Assembly (NCBI GenBank): GCA_023425025.1
Contig: JAFADG010000045.1
Span: forward strand, 14,138 to 78,137
DNA: 64,000 nt
Direction of reading: 5' to 3'
Origin: Bacillota bacterium
Lineage (GTDB): Bacteria > Bacillota > Clostridia > Christensenellales > Aristaeellaceae
Position numbers and translations under genes: made by a program. This document shows positions 24,677 through 32,883 of the stretch, piece by piece; the first letter of the stretch is position 1, and the number at the start of each line of letters is the position of its first letter. The notes below the pieces were generated by a model. That model made no database searches. It was not told where the DNA came from and saw only the letters and a list, made by a program, of their open reading frames with translations.

Positions 24677-25562
24677 ATGCCCGGCGGCCCTGGAATACAC
24701 TTACTTAAAAAATGGAAGGGTGAGCGGGTTGAAACGTAAAATCGCGAAGCTTCTTCGTGGCGTGCCGGCGGTGGATGGGGCCGGGGTCCGGCTGGTCCGC
24801 GTATTAGGCTACCATGACGTGTATGACTTTGATCCTTTTTTGATGCTGGATTCCTTTGATTCCCAAAATCCCGACGATTATGTCCGCGGCTTTCCCATGC
24901 ATCCCCACCGGGGCATTGAAACCATCACGTACCTGATTGAGGGAAAGATCGAGCATCAGGATAGTTTGGGAAACAAAGGCGTCATCCTTTCCGGGCAAAG
25001 CCAGTGGATGACGGCGGGGCGCGGCATCCTGCACCAGGAAATGCCCAAGCCCTCCGAACGCATGCTGGGCTTTCAATTGTGGTTGAACCTGCCCAAAGCG
25101 GAAAAGCTGTGCGAGCCGGCCTATTTTGAAATCGCAGAGGAAATGATTCCTGTCGTCAAAACGGAGGGGATCGAAGTGCGGGTTATTGCCGGCAGCTACG
25201 GCGGCGCCGTTGGACCCAGACCCAGGCACATACAAGCCACGCTATTGGATATAAGCCTGGAGGAGGGCGCCACGTTAACGCTGGATACAAAGCCGGAGGA
25301 GACGGTATTCGCGTTTGTCATCCTGGGCAGCGCCTTTGCCGGCGGGCAGCCTTTGGAGGAGAAAACCGCCGTGCTGTTTGGGCCGGGGGATACGGCGGAG
25401 GTCACCGCGTCGGAGCATCAGGACGCACGGGTGATCTTCTTTTGCGGAAAGCCCGTGAAGGAACCCATCGCCTGGGGCGGGCCGATTGTAATGAATACCG
25501 AGGAGGAGCTTAATCAGGCGTTTCGGGAGCTGCGGGAAGGGACGTTTATTTCGACCCGTTAG
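24669..25562 (+). CDS. Pirin family protein (297 aa)
   Basis: Bicupin of the pirin family. N-terminal cupin with DPFLMLDSFDSQNPDDYVRGFPMHPHRGIETITYL, where His-Pro-His-Arg-Gly supplies metal ligands, followed by LGFQLWLNLP and the C-terminal pirin domain (residues ~190-290). Pirins bind iron or other metals and have reported quercetinase or redox-sensing roles; the activity here is unknown. ATG 24669 overlaps the methyltransferase stop; a TTG at 24729 with AAGGG upstream would give the more typical N-terminus (KRKIAKLLRGVPAVDG) and is possible. Same unit as the methyltransferase. Confidence 0.9.
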   Translation: MDECPAALEYTYLKNGRVSGLKRKIAKLLRGVPAVDGAGVRLVRVLGYHDVYDFDPFLMLDSFDSQNPDDYVRGFPMHPHRGIETITYLIEGKIEHQDSLGNKGVILSGQSQWMTAGRGILHQEMPKPSERMLGFQLWLNLPKAEKLCEPAYFEIAEEMIPVVKTEGIEVRVIAGSYGGAVGPRPRHIQATLLDISLEEGATLTLDTKPEETVFAFVILGSAFAGGQPLEEKTAVLFGPGDTAEVTASEHQDARVIFFCGKPVKEPIAWGGPIVMNTEEELNQAFRELREGTFISTR

Positions 25563-26212
25563 TGTGCCTCAATATACGCCTTAATCTGCCCATGCCATTC
25601 ATCCGGCTCATATACGCCGATCTGAGTATCTTCTGAAAACAACAAATCCACCAGGTGCCGGGGCCTTTTCCCTCCGATATGCATAGCCTTCACACACGAA
25701 ACGCAATAGACCACCACGTCCTCACAGGGCATTTCATCTGCCCTGTTTTTCATGTACTCCTTGACCTTTTCTACCGGCAGCTGCCCGTACAGGCTGTCGC
25801 CGCAGCAGATGGATTTTTCCCTTGTATGCTCCGGCTCTACCACCCTGATGTTCATGCGGGCAAGCAATGCGCGCACCGCGTCGTGTACCCGCTTTTCCGC
25901 GCGGGTAGGGCAGGCGTCATGGATGGTCATGGGCTGTCCGTGATAATCGGGAAAGAGAAAGGCGTCGATTTCTGCTAATTTCTCCCAGATAGATGCGGTA
26001 GAAATCCCCTCGTACAGCGAGCGGAAGCGCCGGTCGCAGCCCGAGCAAGTGGTGATGATTTGGGTGCCGTGCGCAAGGCCCGGCTCATGGTGGCAGCAAA
26101 TGTGATGCTCGGGGATAGTTTCGCCGGCTTCATTCAGGAATGCGGTGATTTGATGGGCCAGGTGGGGCTTGTACAGCATCAGCGCACAGCCGGGGGCGTA
26201 GACTCTTGCCAT
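25559..26212 (-). CDS. CCG-domain (heterodisulfide-reductase B-like) Fe-S protein (217 aa)
   Basis: Two cysteine-rich CCG repeats: HICCHHEPG with TTCSGCDRRF (~37-65), and KSICCGDSLYG with YCVSCVKAM (~140-175). Such domains bind unusual 4Fe-4S clusters and act in thiol-disulfide or lactate/glycolate redox chemistry (HdrB, GlpC, LutA). Here the domain stands alone, with no flavoprotein partner beside it, so its partner is unknown. AAGGAGG lies 5 nt before ATG 26212. Convergent with the pirin gene, overlapping its last four bases. Confidence 0.85.
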   Translation of the reverse strand: MARVYAPGCALMLYKPHLAHQITAFLNEAGETIPEHHICCHHEPGLAHGTQIITTCSGCDRRFRSLYEGISTASIWEKLAEIDAFLFPDYHGQPMTIHDACPTRAEKRVHDAVRALLARMNIRVVEPEHTREKSICCGDSLYGQLPVEKVKEYMKNRADEMPCEDVVVYCVSCVKAMHIGGKRPRHLVDLLFSEDTQIGVYEPDEWHGQIKAYIEAH

Positions 26213-26462
26213 AGGAGCCTCCTTGATGGGTAAAAAATATGTATATGCCTATTGTACAGGAAATAGAACAGGAAGTCTTTACTGTTTAAAGAAATGTAAT
26301 TTTTCGGCATCTTTAATAAAGCAATTTGCTCGATATCCCTGCCGGATGGGTTTGCCGCGCAGAACCAATACGATTGTACCGGATGCCGCAAAAAAAGCAA
26401 AAATAATCAAGACCAAATTCCGGGCAAGGTTTATAATAAGTATATCCTTGGGGGTGAGGGCG

Positions 26463-26837
26463 ATGGAAGATAAGGCGAGGGTACTGCAAACGATGCGGCA
26501 CATTGATAAAAACCTTACGGAGCCGTTCAGCCTTGATGGGCTGGCCGGCATGGCGCACCTGTCAAAATACCACTACCACAGGCTTTTTCACAAGGTGGCG
26601 GGGGAATCCGTTGCCAAATATATCAGCAGACGGCGAATGGAAATAGCATCCTACGAATTGCTGTCAACCGACCAGCCCATTATTGACATTGCCTTAAAGT
26701 ACCAATATGGCTCCCAGGAGGCTTTCTCCAGGGCTTTTAAAAGGGTGCATGGTGTTATGCCGGGCCAGTACAGGCGCATTCACGGTGCGCGTAGGGTCCA
26801 AAGCGGCATAAACGCAATGATGAAGCTTGCCGCTTGA
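26463..26837 (+). CDS. Stand-alone AraC-type HTH protein, MarA/SoxS-like layout (124 aa)
   Basis: Only the two-HTH DNA-binding module: FSLDGLAGMAHLSKYHYHRL and IIDIALKYQYGSQEAFSRAF, with RRMEIASYELLST between them; no ligand domain. MarA/SoxS-type proteins of this size are usually controlled by their own expression level. Start at ATG 26463 after GGGGTGAGGG; the frame extends upstream but that part shows no protein-like sequence. A TATAAT (26432-26437) upstream has no good -35. The clpP-like gene begins 19 bp downstream, so they form an operon. The 250 bp upstream contain no other gene. Confidence 0.88.
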   Translation: MEDKARVLQTMRHIDKNLTEPFSLDGLAGMAHLSKYHYHRLFHKVAGESVAKYISRRRMEIASYELLSTDQPIIDIALKYQYGSQEAFSRAFKRVHGVMPGQYRRIHGARRVQSGINAMMKLAA

Positions 26838-26856
26838 CAGGCGAACAGGAGGGAAT

Positions 26857-27456
26857 ATGGGCTATCTGGTGCCAACGGTAATAGAACAGACGAACAGGGG
26901 CGAGCGCGCTTACGACATTTTTTCCAGGCTGCTCAATGACAGGGTGGTTATGCTCAACGGCGTGGTAAGCAATGAATCCGCCAGCGTGATCATTGCCCAG
27001 ATGCTTTTTCTGGAATCAAGCGACTGCAATGCGGACATCCACTTTTACATCAACAGCCCCGGCGGTTCCATTACGGATGGGCTCGCTATTCTGGATACGA
27101 TGAATTATATCAAGTGTGATGTTTCGACTATCAGCATTGGTCAATCCGGCAGCGCCGGCTCGCTGCTTTTGGCGGCCGGCAAAAAGGGCAAACGGTTTGC
27201 GCTGAAAAACAGCGAGGTGCTCATTCACCAGCCGGCCATCTCCGGGGGGCTTTCCGGCCAGGCCACCGATATCAAAATCCACAGTGACTGGCTTGACAAA
27301 ACAAAAGAAAGGCTCCACGCAATCTACAGCGAATTGACGGGCCAGCCCCTTGCAAAGATCAAGGCCGACATGGAGCGGGATTTTTATATGACCGCCCAGC
27401 AGGCAGTGGAATATGGGCTGGTTGACAGGATATTGCTCAACCGTAACGAGCAGTGA
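26857..27456 (+). CDS. clpP: ClpP-type serine protease subunit, second (non-canonical) form (199 aa)
   Basis: Catalytic triad is intact: S99 in IGQSGSAGS (canonical GMAASMGA), H124 in LIHQP and D175 in MERDFYM. The oxyanion INSPGGS and the QATDI helix are present. The active-site strand GQSGSAG departs from the usual GMAASMG and the N-terminal axial loop is divergent, suggesting a paralogue rather than the housekeeping ClpP. No clpX or clpC is beside it. AACAGGAGGG precedes ATG 26857. Co-transcribed with a mini AraC activator, so production may be stress-inducible; the ATPase partner is unknown. Confidence 0.92.
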   Translation: MGYLVPTVIEQTNRGERAYDIFSRLLNDRVVMLNGVVSNESASVIIAQMLFLESSDCNADIHFYINSPGGSITDGLAILDTMNYIKCDVSTISIGQSGSAGSLLLAAGKKGKRFALKNSEVLIHQPAISGGLSGQATDIKIHSDWLDKTKERLHAIYSELTGQPLAKIKADMERDFYMTAQQAVEYGLVDRILLNRNEQ

Positions 27457-27479
27457 TGCGCTTGGAAACAAGACATAGA

Positions 27480-27515
27480 AAACGACGCAATGGCCGCTGG
27501 CCAGTGCGTCGTTTC
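27480..27515. terminator. Terminator between clpP and hypA
   Basis: AACGACGCA pairs with TGCGTCGTT with an inner TGGCC/GGCCA stem, then TTTCTTAT on the plus strand. Convergent genes end on both sides. Confidence 0.85.
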
Positions 27516-27526
27516 TTATATCCCAT

Positions 27527-27868
27527 CTACCCCGCCACAATCTCCTTGATCACAAACTCCCGCCCGCCCAGCACTTCGGGGCTTGCATCCCCGCAGGCCG
27601 GGCATTTTTTACGGTTTTTCAGGATATTGTACACCCGGCCGCAGGCCCGGCAACGGCCGTTGCCGGGCAGAATTTCAATCTCCAGGCGCGTGTTTTCCAG
27701 CATCGTGCCATAGGCGGCGGCAGGGTAGCACTGCTCCACAAAATAGGGCACGACAGAAGACAGCTCGCCGATCTGCAATACCAGTGTTTCCACCCTTGTC
27801 ACGTTCTGCGCTTTGGCGATGCCCTCCACTACCCGCACGATCTCGGCCACAATGCCCAGCTCATGCAT
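27527..27868 (-). CDS. hypA: Nickel metallochaperone HypA (113 aa)
   Basis: Delivers nickel, with HypB, for maturation of nickel enzymes. Start MHELGIVAEI contains the Met-His-Glu nickel site (H2), and the zinc ribbon CRACG...CPACG lies at ~73-92. Length is the family norm. Overlaps the upstream Fe-S/flavin oxidoreductase gene by 8 bp. HypB is two genes upstream. No hydrogenase or other hyp gene is visible within the window. Confidence 0.95.
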   Translation of the reverse strand: MHELGIVAEIVRVVEGIAKAQNVTRVETLVLQIGELSSVVPYFVEQCYPAAAYGTMLENTRLEIEILPGNGRCRACGRVYNILKNRKKCPACGDASPEVLGGREFVIKEIVAG

Positions 27869-30599
27869 TCTGCGCCTCGCGGGTGAAGGATTTGCGCACC
27901 TTTTTGACGGCGATCTTGACCACGCGCTTGAGTGCGTGGGGCACCACGGCCTTTTTTAAGTTAAACAGCGTTACGCCTTCGCCGTCGTACTTGCGGGAAA
28001 GGGTAATGGCGTCAAACCGGCATTTGGTGGTGCACTGGCCGCAGCCCACGCAAAGGAATTCATCCACCACCACCGCGCCGCAATGAAGGCACCGCTCGGT
28101 TTCCTTTTTCACCTGCTCCTGCGTAAAGGTCAGGCGCGCATCGGCAAAGGGACTGGCGGCCTTCTCGTGGGCGGCCTGCTGACGCGGCATGCGGTCAAAG
28201 CTATCAAGCAGCAGGTCTTCCTTGTTCAGCGCCTTGTATGCACGCCTGTCGCGGCCGAGCACCAAGCTTTGACCGGGCTGTACAAAGCGGTGGAGGGAGA
28301 TTGCGCCCTGCTTGCCGGCGGCGATGGCGTCGATGGCAAACTTCGGGCCGGTGTGAACATCGCCGCCGGCGAAGATATCCGGTTCGGCGGTTTGATAGGT
28401 GAAGCCGTCGGCCTGCACCGTACCGTTTTTGTTCAGGGCTGCCTTGGTGCCGTCCAGCAGCTTGCCCCAGTCGATGCTCTGGCCGATGGATAAGAGAATA
28501 TGGTCGGCTTCCACTATGATGGTTTCGCTCTCATCATACTTGGGCGCGAACCTTCCGCTTTCATCAAACACGGATACGCAGCGCTTGAATTCCATGCCCT
28601 TTACACGGCCGTTTTCTACGATGATCCTTTTCGGCCCCCAACCGTTTTCGATATGTATGCCTTCCTGCTGCGCTTCCTCGATCTCTTCGGGCAGGGCCGG
28701 CATTTCCCTTTCGCTCTCCAGGCAGTACATCACGACCCCGGCCTTTGTCAGCCGCGCGGCGGTCCGGGCTACGTCCACCGCCACGTTGCCGCCGCCGATG
28801 ACCAGCGTGCGGCCGGAAAGGGGAACATCCTCCCCAAGGGTTACGCGGCGGATAAAATCGATGCCGTTTTGCATGCCCTGGGCATCCTCGCCCTCGATGT
28901 TCAATTTCCGCCCCGCCTGGGCGCCGATGGCGATATAGAACGCCTCAAAGCCTTGTTCGCGAAGCTGTGCAATGGTCACATCGCGGCCTACTTCCACCCC
29001 TGTTTGTATGGTAACGCCAAGCTCCTTCACAATATTGATCTCGGCCTTGACCACATCTTTTGTCAGGCGGAAGGCGGGAATGCCGAACATCAGCATGCCG
29101 CCCGGCTCCTTCTCCTTTTCAAACACGGTGACGTTGTACCCGTCGATGGCCAGGTAATAGGCGCAGGAAAGGCCCGCGGGGCCGGCGCCGATAACGGCGA
29201 TCTTCTTTTGATAATCATGGCGCTTTTGCGGCATAAATCGGTGCTGCGCATTCAGATCCTGCTGGGCGATGAACTTTTTGATTTCATCGATGGCGATGGG
29301 CTCGTCCACCTCCGCCCTGGTGCATGCGCTTTCGCAGCGCCTGTTGCAAATGCGGCCGCACACCGCGGGGAAGGGGTTTTCCTTTTTGATCAGTTCCAGC
29401 GCGTCGCAGAACCTACCCTGGGCGGCCAGCTTGATGTAGCCCTGTATGCCAATGTGGGCGGGGCACTCGGTTTTGCAGGGCGCGGTGCCGGTATCCACCA
29501 CGTTTTTGCGGTTGGTGCGGTAATCCGGGTTCCAGTGATCGGGCGTCCAGTGTGTGTCTCTGGGTGTGTCTTTACGTATGATCTTCTCCGGCACAGGCTT
29601 TTTGGAGCAGACCTTTTGCCCCAATTGCAGGGCGTTCACCGGGCAGTTTTCCACGCACTGGCCGCAAGCCACGCACTTTTCCCGGTCGACTTGCGATACA
29701 TAGTTGGAGCGCACCATGTCGGCGTTTAAGAACATTTCCGCCGTGCGCATGGAAAAGCAGCCGCAGCCGCAGCAGTTGCAAATGGCGTGGGTATGGCCGC
29801 TGCCGTCCAGGTTGGGGATCTCGTGCATCAGCCCGTTTTCCTCGGCCCGGCGCAGGATGGCGTAAACTTCATCCTTATTGACTTCGCGGCCCCGGCCGGT
29901 GCGGATGTAATACTCGGCGGCGTGGCCCATTTGTATGCACATGTCTTCTTTCAGGTGCCCGCAGCCCTCGCCCATGATTTCCCTTGCGGTGCGGCAGGAG
30001 CAGTTGGATACGGAGAAGATGGTGTTCGCCTCGATATACTTGGATAATTCCTCATACGATGCCCGGCGGCTTTCGCCGTCGATGGCCTTTTCGATGGGGA
30101 TGACCCGCATCAGCCCGATGCCCACCGGTGTGAGGCCCACGGTTTTTCCGCCGCGCAGACGGCCATAGGCCTCAAAAGCCTGGGCAATCTGCGGGTATTT
30201 TTTTGCGTTGGTGGGGTGGTTGGTCATCATCTCCATGATGCCGGGCACCCAGGTGTCGTACCAGAACGTATCCTTGCCATCAATGGTATTGACAAAGCAC
30301 ACCCCGGCGTCGGCCAGCTCCAATAAGATGCGGTAGCATTCATCGACAGGCTTGTCCATCCGCCGGCTGATGGCCTCCGCCGTCACCTTTTCTTGGAGTG
30401 CCATGCTCATGCAAACTTCCGCCATTTCATCCGTTACCACCGGCTCCAAGATCAAATACTCCGGATCGCTGAAGGTATAGGCATCCCTGGCGCCGGGCTT
30501 TTTGCGGCCGATATGGTTGGCCAGGGCCAGCACCTTTACACTGCCGGTGCGCTGCGGTGGTACCTGTATGCCGGGCTGTAACGGATGGGTTTGTGCCAT
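27861..30599 (-). CDS. Multi-cluster Fe-S / FAD / NAD(P) oxidoreductase, GltD-like fused to ferredoxin domains (912 aa)
   Basis: Domain order: residues ~55-330 a region with NCSCRTAREIMGEGCGHLKE and CNCCGCGCFSMRTAEMF (likely Fe-S); ~340-370 a ferredoxin 4Fe-4S (CVACGQCVENCP); ~410-490 a GltD-type N-terminal Fe-S domain (CKTECPAHIG, CGRICNRRCESAC); FAD site AVIGAGPAGLSCAYYLAIDG near 510; NAD(P) site VIGGGNVAVDVARTAARL near 640; and a C-terminal 4Fe-4S (CVGCGQCTTKC). It should move electrons between NAD(P)H and ferredoxin or another Fe-S partner. ATG 30599 after AAGGGGG. Overlaps hypA, so both are made together. Substrate unknown. Confidence 0.88.
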   Translation of the reverse strand: MAQTHPLQPGIQVPPQRTGSVKVLALANHIGRKKPGARDAYTFSDPEYLILEPVVTDEMAEVCMSMALQEKVTAEAISRRMDKPVDECYRILLELADAGVCFVNTIDGKDTFWYDTWVPGIMEMMTNHPTNAKKYPQIAQAFEAYGRLRGGKTVGLTPVGIGLMRVIPIEKAIDGESRRASYEELSKYIEANTIFSVSNCSCRTAREIMGEGCGHLKEDMCIQMGHAAEYYIRTGRGREVNKDEVYAILRRAEENGLMHEIPNLDGSGHTHAICNCCGCGCFSMRTAEMFLNADMVRSNYVSQVDREKCVACGQCVENCPVNALQLGQKVCSKKPVPEKIIRKDTPRDTHWTPDHWNPDYRTNRKNVVDTGTAPCKTECPAHIGIQGYIKLAAQGRFCDALELIKKENPFPAVCGRICNRRCESACTRAEVDEPIAIDEIKKFIAQQDLNAQHRFMPQKRHDYQKKIAVIGAGPAGLSCAYYLAIDGYNVTVFEKEKEPGGMLMFGIPAFRLTKDVVKAEINIVKELGVTIQTGVEVGRDVTIAQLREQGFEAFYIAIGAQAGRKLNIEGEDAQGMQNGIDFIRRVTLGEDVPLSGRTLVIGGGNVAVDVARTAARLTKAGVVMYCLESEREMPALPEEIEEAQQEGIHIENGWGPKRIIVENGRVKGMEFKRCVSVFDESGRFAPKYDESETIIVEADHILLSIGQSIDWGKLLDGTKAALNKNGTVQADGFTYQTAEPDIFAGGDVHTGPKFAIDAIAAGKQGAISLHRFVQPGQSLVLGRDRRAYKALNKEDLLLDSFDRMPRQQAAHEKAASPFADARLTFTQEQVKKETERCLHCGAVVVDEFLCVGCGQCTTKCRFDAITLSRKYDGEGVTLFNLKKAVVPHALKRVVKIAVKKVRKSFTREAQNA

Positions 30600-30676
30600 G
30601 ATCGGTTCCCCCTTATGTGATGCTGATGAATGAACGGGCGTATTGTATATCCTTGCTTGGCATGGATATATGAGGC

Positions 30677-30812
30677 TTGGCGGGCGGTTGATAACCGTCC
30701 CTACGCTGATGGGCATAATTGTATTGTATGCCCCAGCAGATATTATTCCGGCAGTGAAGCCAATAAGCAATCAAAGCCGTAGGGGCGAATGATCATTCGC
30801 CCGTATTTACGG
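30677..30812. repeat. Dispersed repeats of the GTAGGGGCG..CGCCC type
   Basis: CGGGCGGTTGATAACCGTCC (from 30679) and GTAGGGGCGAATGATCATTC (from 30780, completed by GCCCG) are both short palindromic units of a style common between genes in Clostridia. They fill the gap between hypB and the oxidoreductase gene. Confidence 0.6.
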
Positions 30813-31607
30813 TCATTCCCGCGTGAGTTTGAGAACGTCTCCAGAGGCTTCCCCCTGGGGGGAAGCTGTCATCGAAGGTGACTGATGAGGGGGCATACCC
30901 AGGCCAGATAAATGCAGCGAAAGCACCTCATCCGGCGCTTCCTTCCGCCACGCTTCCACCTCGCCGCGCAGCCAGGCCGCCCATTCCTCCAGCCCCTCGC
31001 CAGTGCGCGCGCAAATGGGGATCACCCTGGCGCTGGGGTTGAGCCTGGCCACCCGCTCCCTGACCTTCTGCACATCAAAATCAAAATACGGCAGCACGTC
31101 GATTTTGTTGATCAGCACCACATCGCAAATGGTAAACATCAGCGGATACTTCAAGGGCTTGTCATCCCCCTCAGGCACGGAGAGGATCATGACGTTTTTG
31201 ATGGCGCCGGTATCAAACTCCGCGGGGCAGACCAGGTTGCCCACGTTTTCCAGTATCGCCAGGTCAATATCGTCTGTGCCAAAGCCCTTTAGCCCTTCGC
31301 GGGTCATGCCGGCATCCAGGTGGCACATGCCGCCGGTATGCAATTGGATGACCTTTACGCCGGTTTCGGCGATGGCCTTCGCATCCACATCGGAATCGAT
31401 GTCGGCTTCCATGACGCCGATGGAAAATGCATCCTTCAAAAGCGCAATGGTTCCTTTTAAGGTTGTGGTTTTCCCCGCACCGGGGGAGGACATGAGGTTT
31501 AACAGGAACACGCCCTTTTCCGTAAGCTCTGCGCGCAGGCGGCTGGCCTCCCGGTCATTGTCCGCAAATACGCTTTGCTTGATCTCCAGTATGCGAAAAT
31601 TGCTCAT
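30813..31607 (-). CDS. hypB: Nickel-incorporation GTPase HypB, with repeat-derived C-terminal tail (264 aa)
   Basis: SIMIBI-class GTPase that works with HypA to load nickel. Walker A SSPGAGKTTT (~41-50), switch region MEADIDSDVDAK, metal-binding GGMCHLDAG, and base-specificity LINKIDVLP. The normal fold ends near residue 228 (LRGEVEAWRKE). The remaining ~36 residues are unusual: most of them are translated from a dispersed intergenic repeat (see 30845-30895), so the natural stop seems to have been lost or shifted by the insertion. No His-rich nickel-storage N-terminus. Starts 22 bp after the DUF5692 gene. Confidence 0.93.
   Translation of the reverse strand: MSNFRILEIKQSVFADNDREASRLRAELTEKGVFLLNLMSSPGAGKTTTLKGTIALLKDAFSIGVMEADIDSDVDAKAIAETGVKVIQLHTGGMCHLDAGMTREGLKGFGTDDIDLAILENVGNLVCPAEFDTGAIKNVMILSVPEGDDKPLKYPLMFTICDVVLINKIDVLPYFDFDVQKVRERVARLNPSARVIPICARTGEGLEEWAAWLRGEVEAWRKEAPDEVLSLHLSGLGMPPHQSPSMTASPQGEASGDVLKLTRE
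30845..30895 (-). repeat. Dispersed repeat family R2 inside the 3' end of hypB
   Basis: GGCTTCCCCCTGGGGGGAAG followed by CTGTCATCGAAGGTGACTGA and TGAGG is a variant of the repeat at 37,290-37,413 (reverse complement there). It lies fully within the hypB reading frame. Confidence 0.8.
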
Positions 31608-31628
31608 GTTGTTTTCTCCGTTATTCCA

Positions 31629-32630
31629 TCAAATTGCCACGGTATGCGTTTGGGCCAGTTCCTTCACCGCACGATACGCTTTGAGGTCGGTGTACAGCTC
31701 GCCCTTGTAGGGGTTGCGACGGGTCTTGCGTGCCTTGTAAACCATATAAACCAATACGCCGATGTTGGCAAGCAGCGCCAAGGCGCTTACGATGAAGTAG
31801 ATGGTGGGATTGTAGGTGGAATTCACGCGGAAAGCCCCCGCATCCTGGAACATGGGGAAGGTTTGCGCGAACATGCACCACAGCGCCAGCGTTTGCGCCC
31901 GGTGCTGCAGCCAGGCGCCCTTGCCCACCGTAAAGGAGCACAGCGTCGGCGCCAGCAGCAGCGCAAAGCCGCAATACCAGGCGTGGTGGGGCAGGCAGTT
32001 GTAGGTGTAGGCAAAGTTCCAAAGGTCATAGGCGATGATCCAGAACCAGAGCATATCGGGCCAGAGCATATCCCGGCTGCCGTCCGACTTGGTTGCCTTG
32101 CGCAGGCAGATGCCGAACCAGCCCGTGATGGTGATAATGTTCAAAAGACCCGCGATGGCGTTCATATAGTTCCAGGGGCCGCCCATGAGCAGAACGGGTA
32201 CGTCGGCGGCAGCATCCTGGGCCATGACGGCGTATGTGATGCCCACCTCGATATCCCGGGCGCAGGCTTCCAGTATGTTGACGGCCAGGATCAGCGGCGG
32301 AAAGCACAAGGCGATCCTGTTATCCGCCAGCCTCCACTCCTTGCCGTTCTTGCGCTTGCCCTTCAAATGGCGGATGCACCAGAAGCCGATGCAGCCGGCC
32401 GTGGACGAATACACCTTGGCCAGGTGAAACCAGTCGGTATAGGTGCTGGATTTCAGCACCGTGAACCAAAGCACGGAAAGCACCGCGGGCAGCACCACAA
32501 AGCAGAAAAAGCCCATCCACTTGAAGCGCCGCGACACCTCGTTCAAGGCAAACAACACTGACAGCACCAGCAGCCAGATGAGCAGCGAAGAAACGAAGGT
32601 TGCACCTTCCGCGTAATTGAACGTGAACAT
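31629..32630 (-). CDS. DUF5692 family polytopic membrane protein (333 aa)
   Basis: At least eight hydrophobic segments (for example FVSSLLIWLLVLSVLFAL, MGFFCFVVLPAVLSVLWFTV, YFIVSALALLANIGVLVYMV) make it an integral membrane protein. I recognise the overall pattern as DUF5692, whose function is not known to me. ATG 32630 after GGAGGAATAAC; the upstream frame has no ribosome-binding site. First gene of the DUF5692 - hypB - oxidoreductase - hypA run; divergent from a GntR/FCD regulator, with a palindrome over its promoter. Confidence 0.75.
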   Translation of the reverse strand: MFTFNYAEGATFVSSLLIWLLVLSVLFALNEVSRRFKWMGFFCFVVLPAVLSVLWFTVLKSSTYTDWFHLAKVYSSTAGCIGFWCIRHLKGKRKNGKEWRLADNRIALCFPPLILAVNILEACARDIEVGITYAVMAQDAAADVPVLLMGGPWNYMNAIAGLLNIITITGWFGICLRKATKSDGSRDMLWPDMLWFWIIAYDLWNFAYTYNCLPHHAWYCGFALLLAPTLCSFTVGKGAWLQHRAQTLALWCMFAQTFPMFQDAGAFRVNSTYNPTIYFIVSALALLANIGVLVYMVYKARKTRRNPYKGELYTDLKAYRAVKELAQTHTVAI

Positions 32631-32722
32631 GTTATTCCTCCCACGCCTGTGTTTGCTTTGGGTTTCAGATGGGAAAACGGATGATGAGGACGGTATGATA
32701 GTGGACAGACCAGAGTGTAACA

Positions 32723-32746
32723 AGAATGTTATCAGTTTAACATTCT
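32723..32746. promoter_or_regulatory. Palindromic operator AGAATGTTA-N6-TAACATTCT
   Basis: Perfect 9-bp arms (32723-32731 and 32738-32746). It overlaps the -10 of the minus-strand promoter for the DUF5692/hyp genes and lies ~140 bp before the GntR-family gene, which is the likely binder. Confidence 0.7.
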
Positions 32747-32763
32747 GCTTTGCGTACTGTCAA
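32734..32763 (-). promoter_or_regulatory. Promoter of the DUF5692-hypB run
   Basis: Minus strand -35 TTGACA (plus 32758-32763), 18-nt spacer, -10 TAAACT (plus 32734-32739), overlapped by the palindrome. Confidence 0.55.
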
Positions 32764-32883
32764 TAGAACGCGGAAAAATCAAGCGGTAACAAGCGTTTTT
32801 CTTGCAGGATTCATTAAAATGATATATCATAAATACACGTGGTCCGTGGTTGAACCAGTATCAAGGAAGGCCGGGGTATCGCC

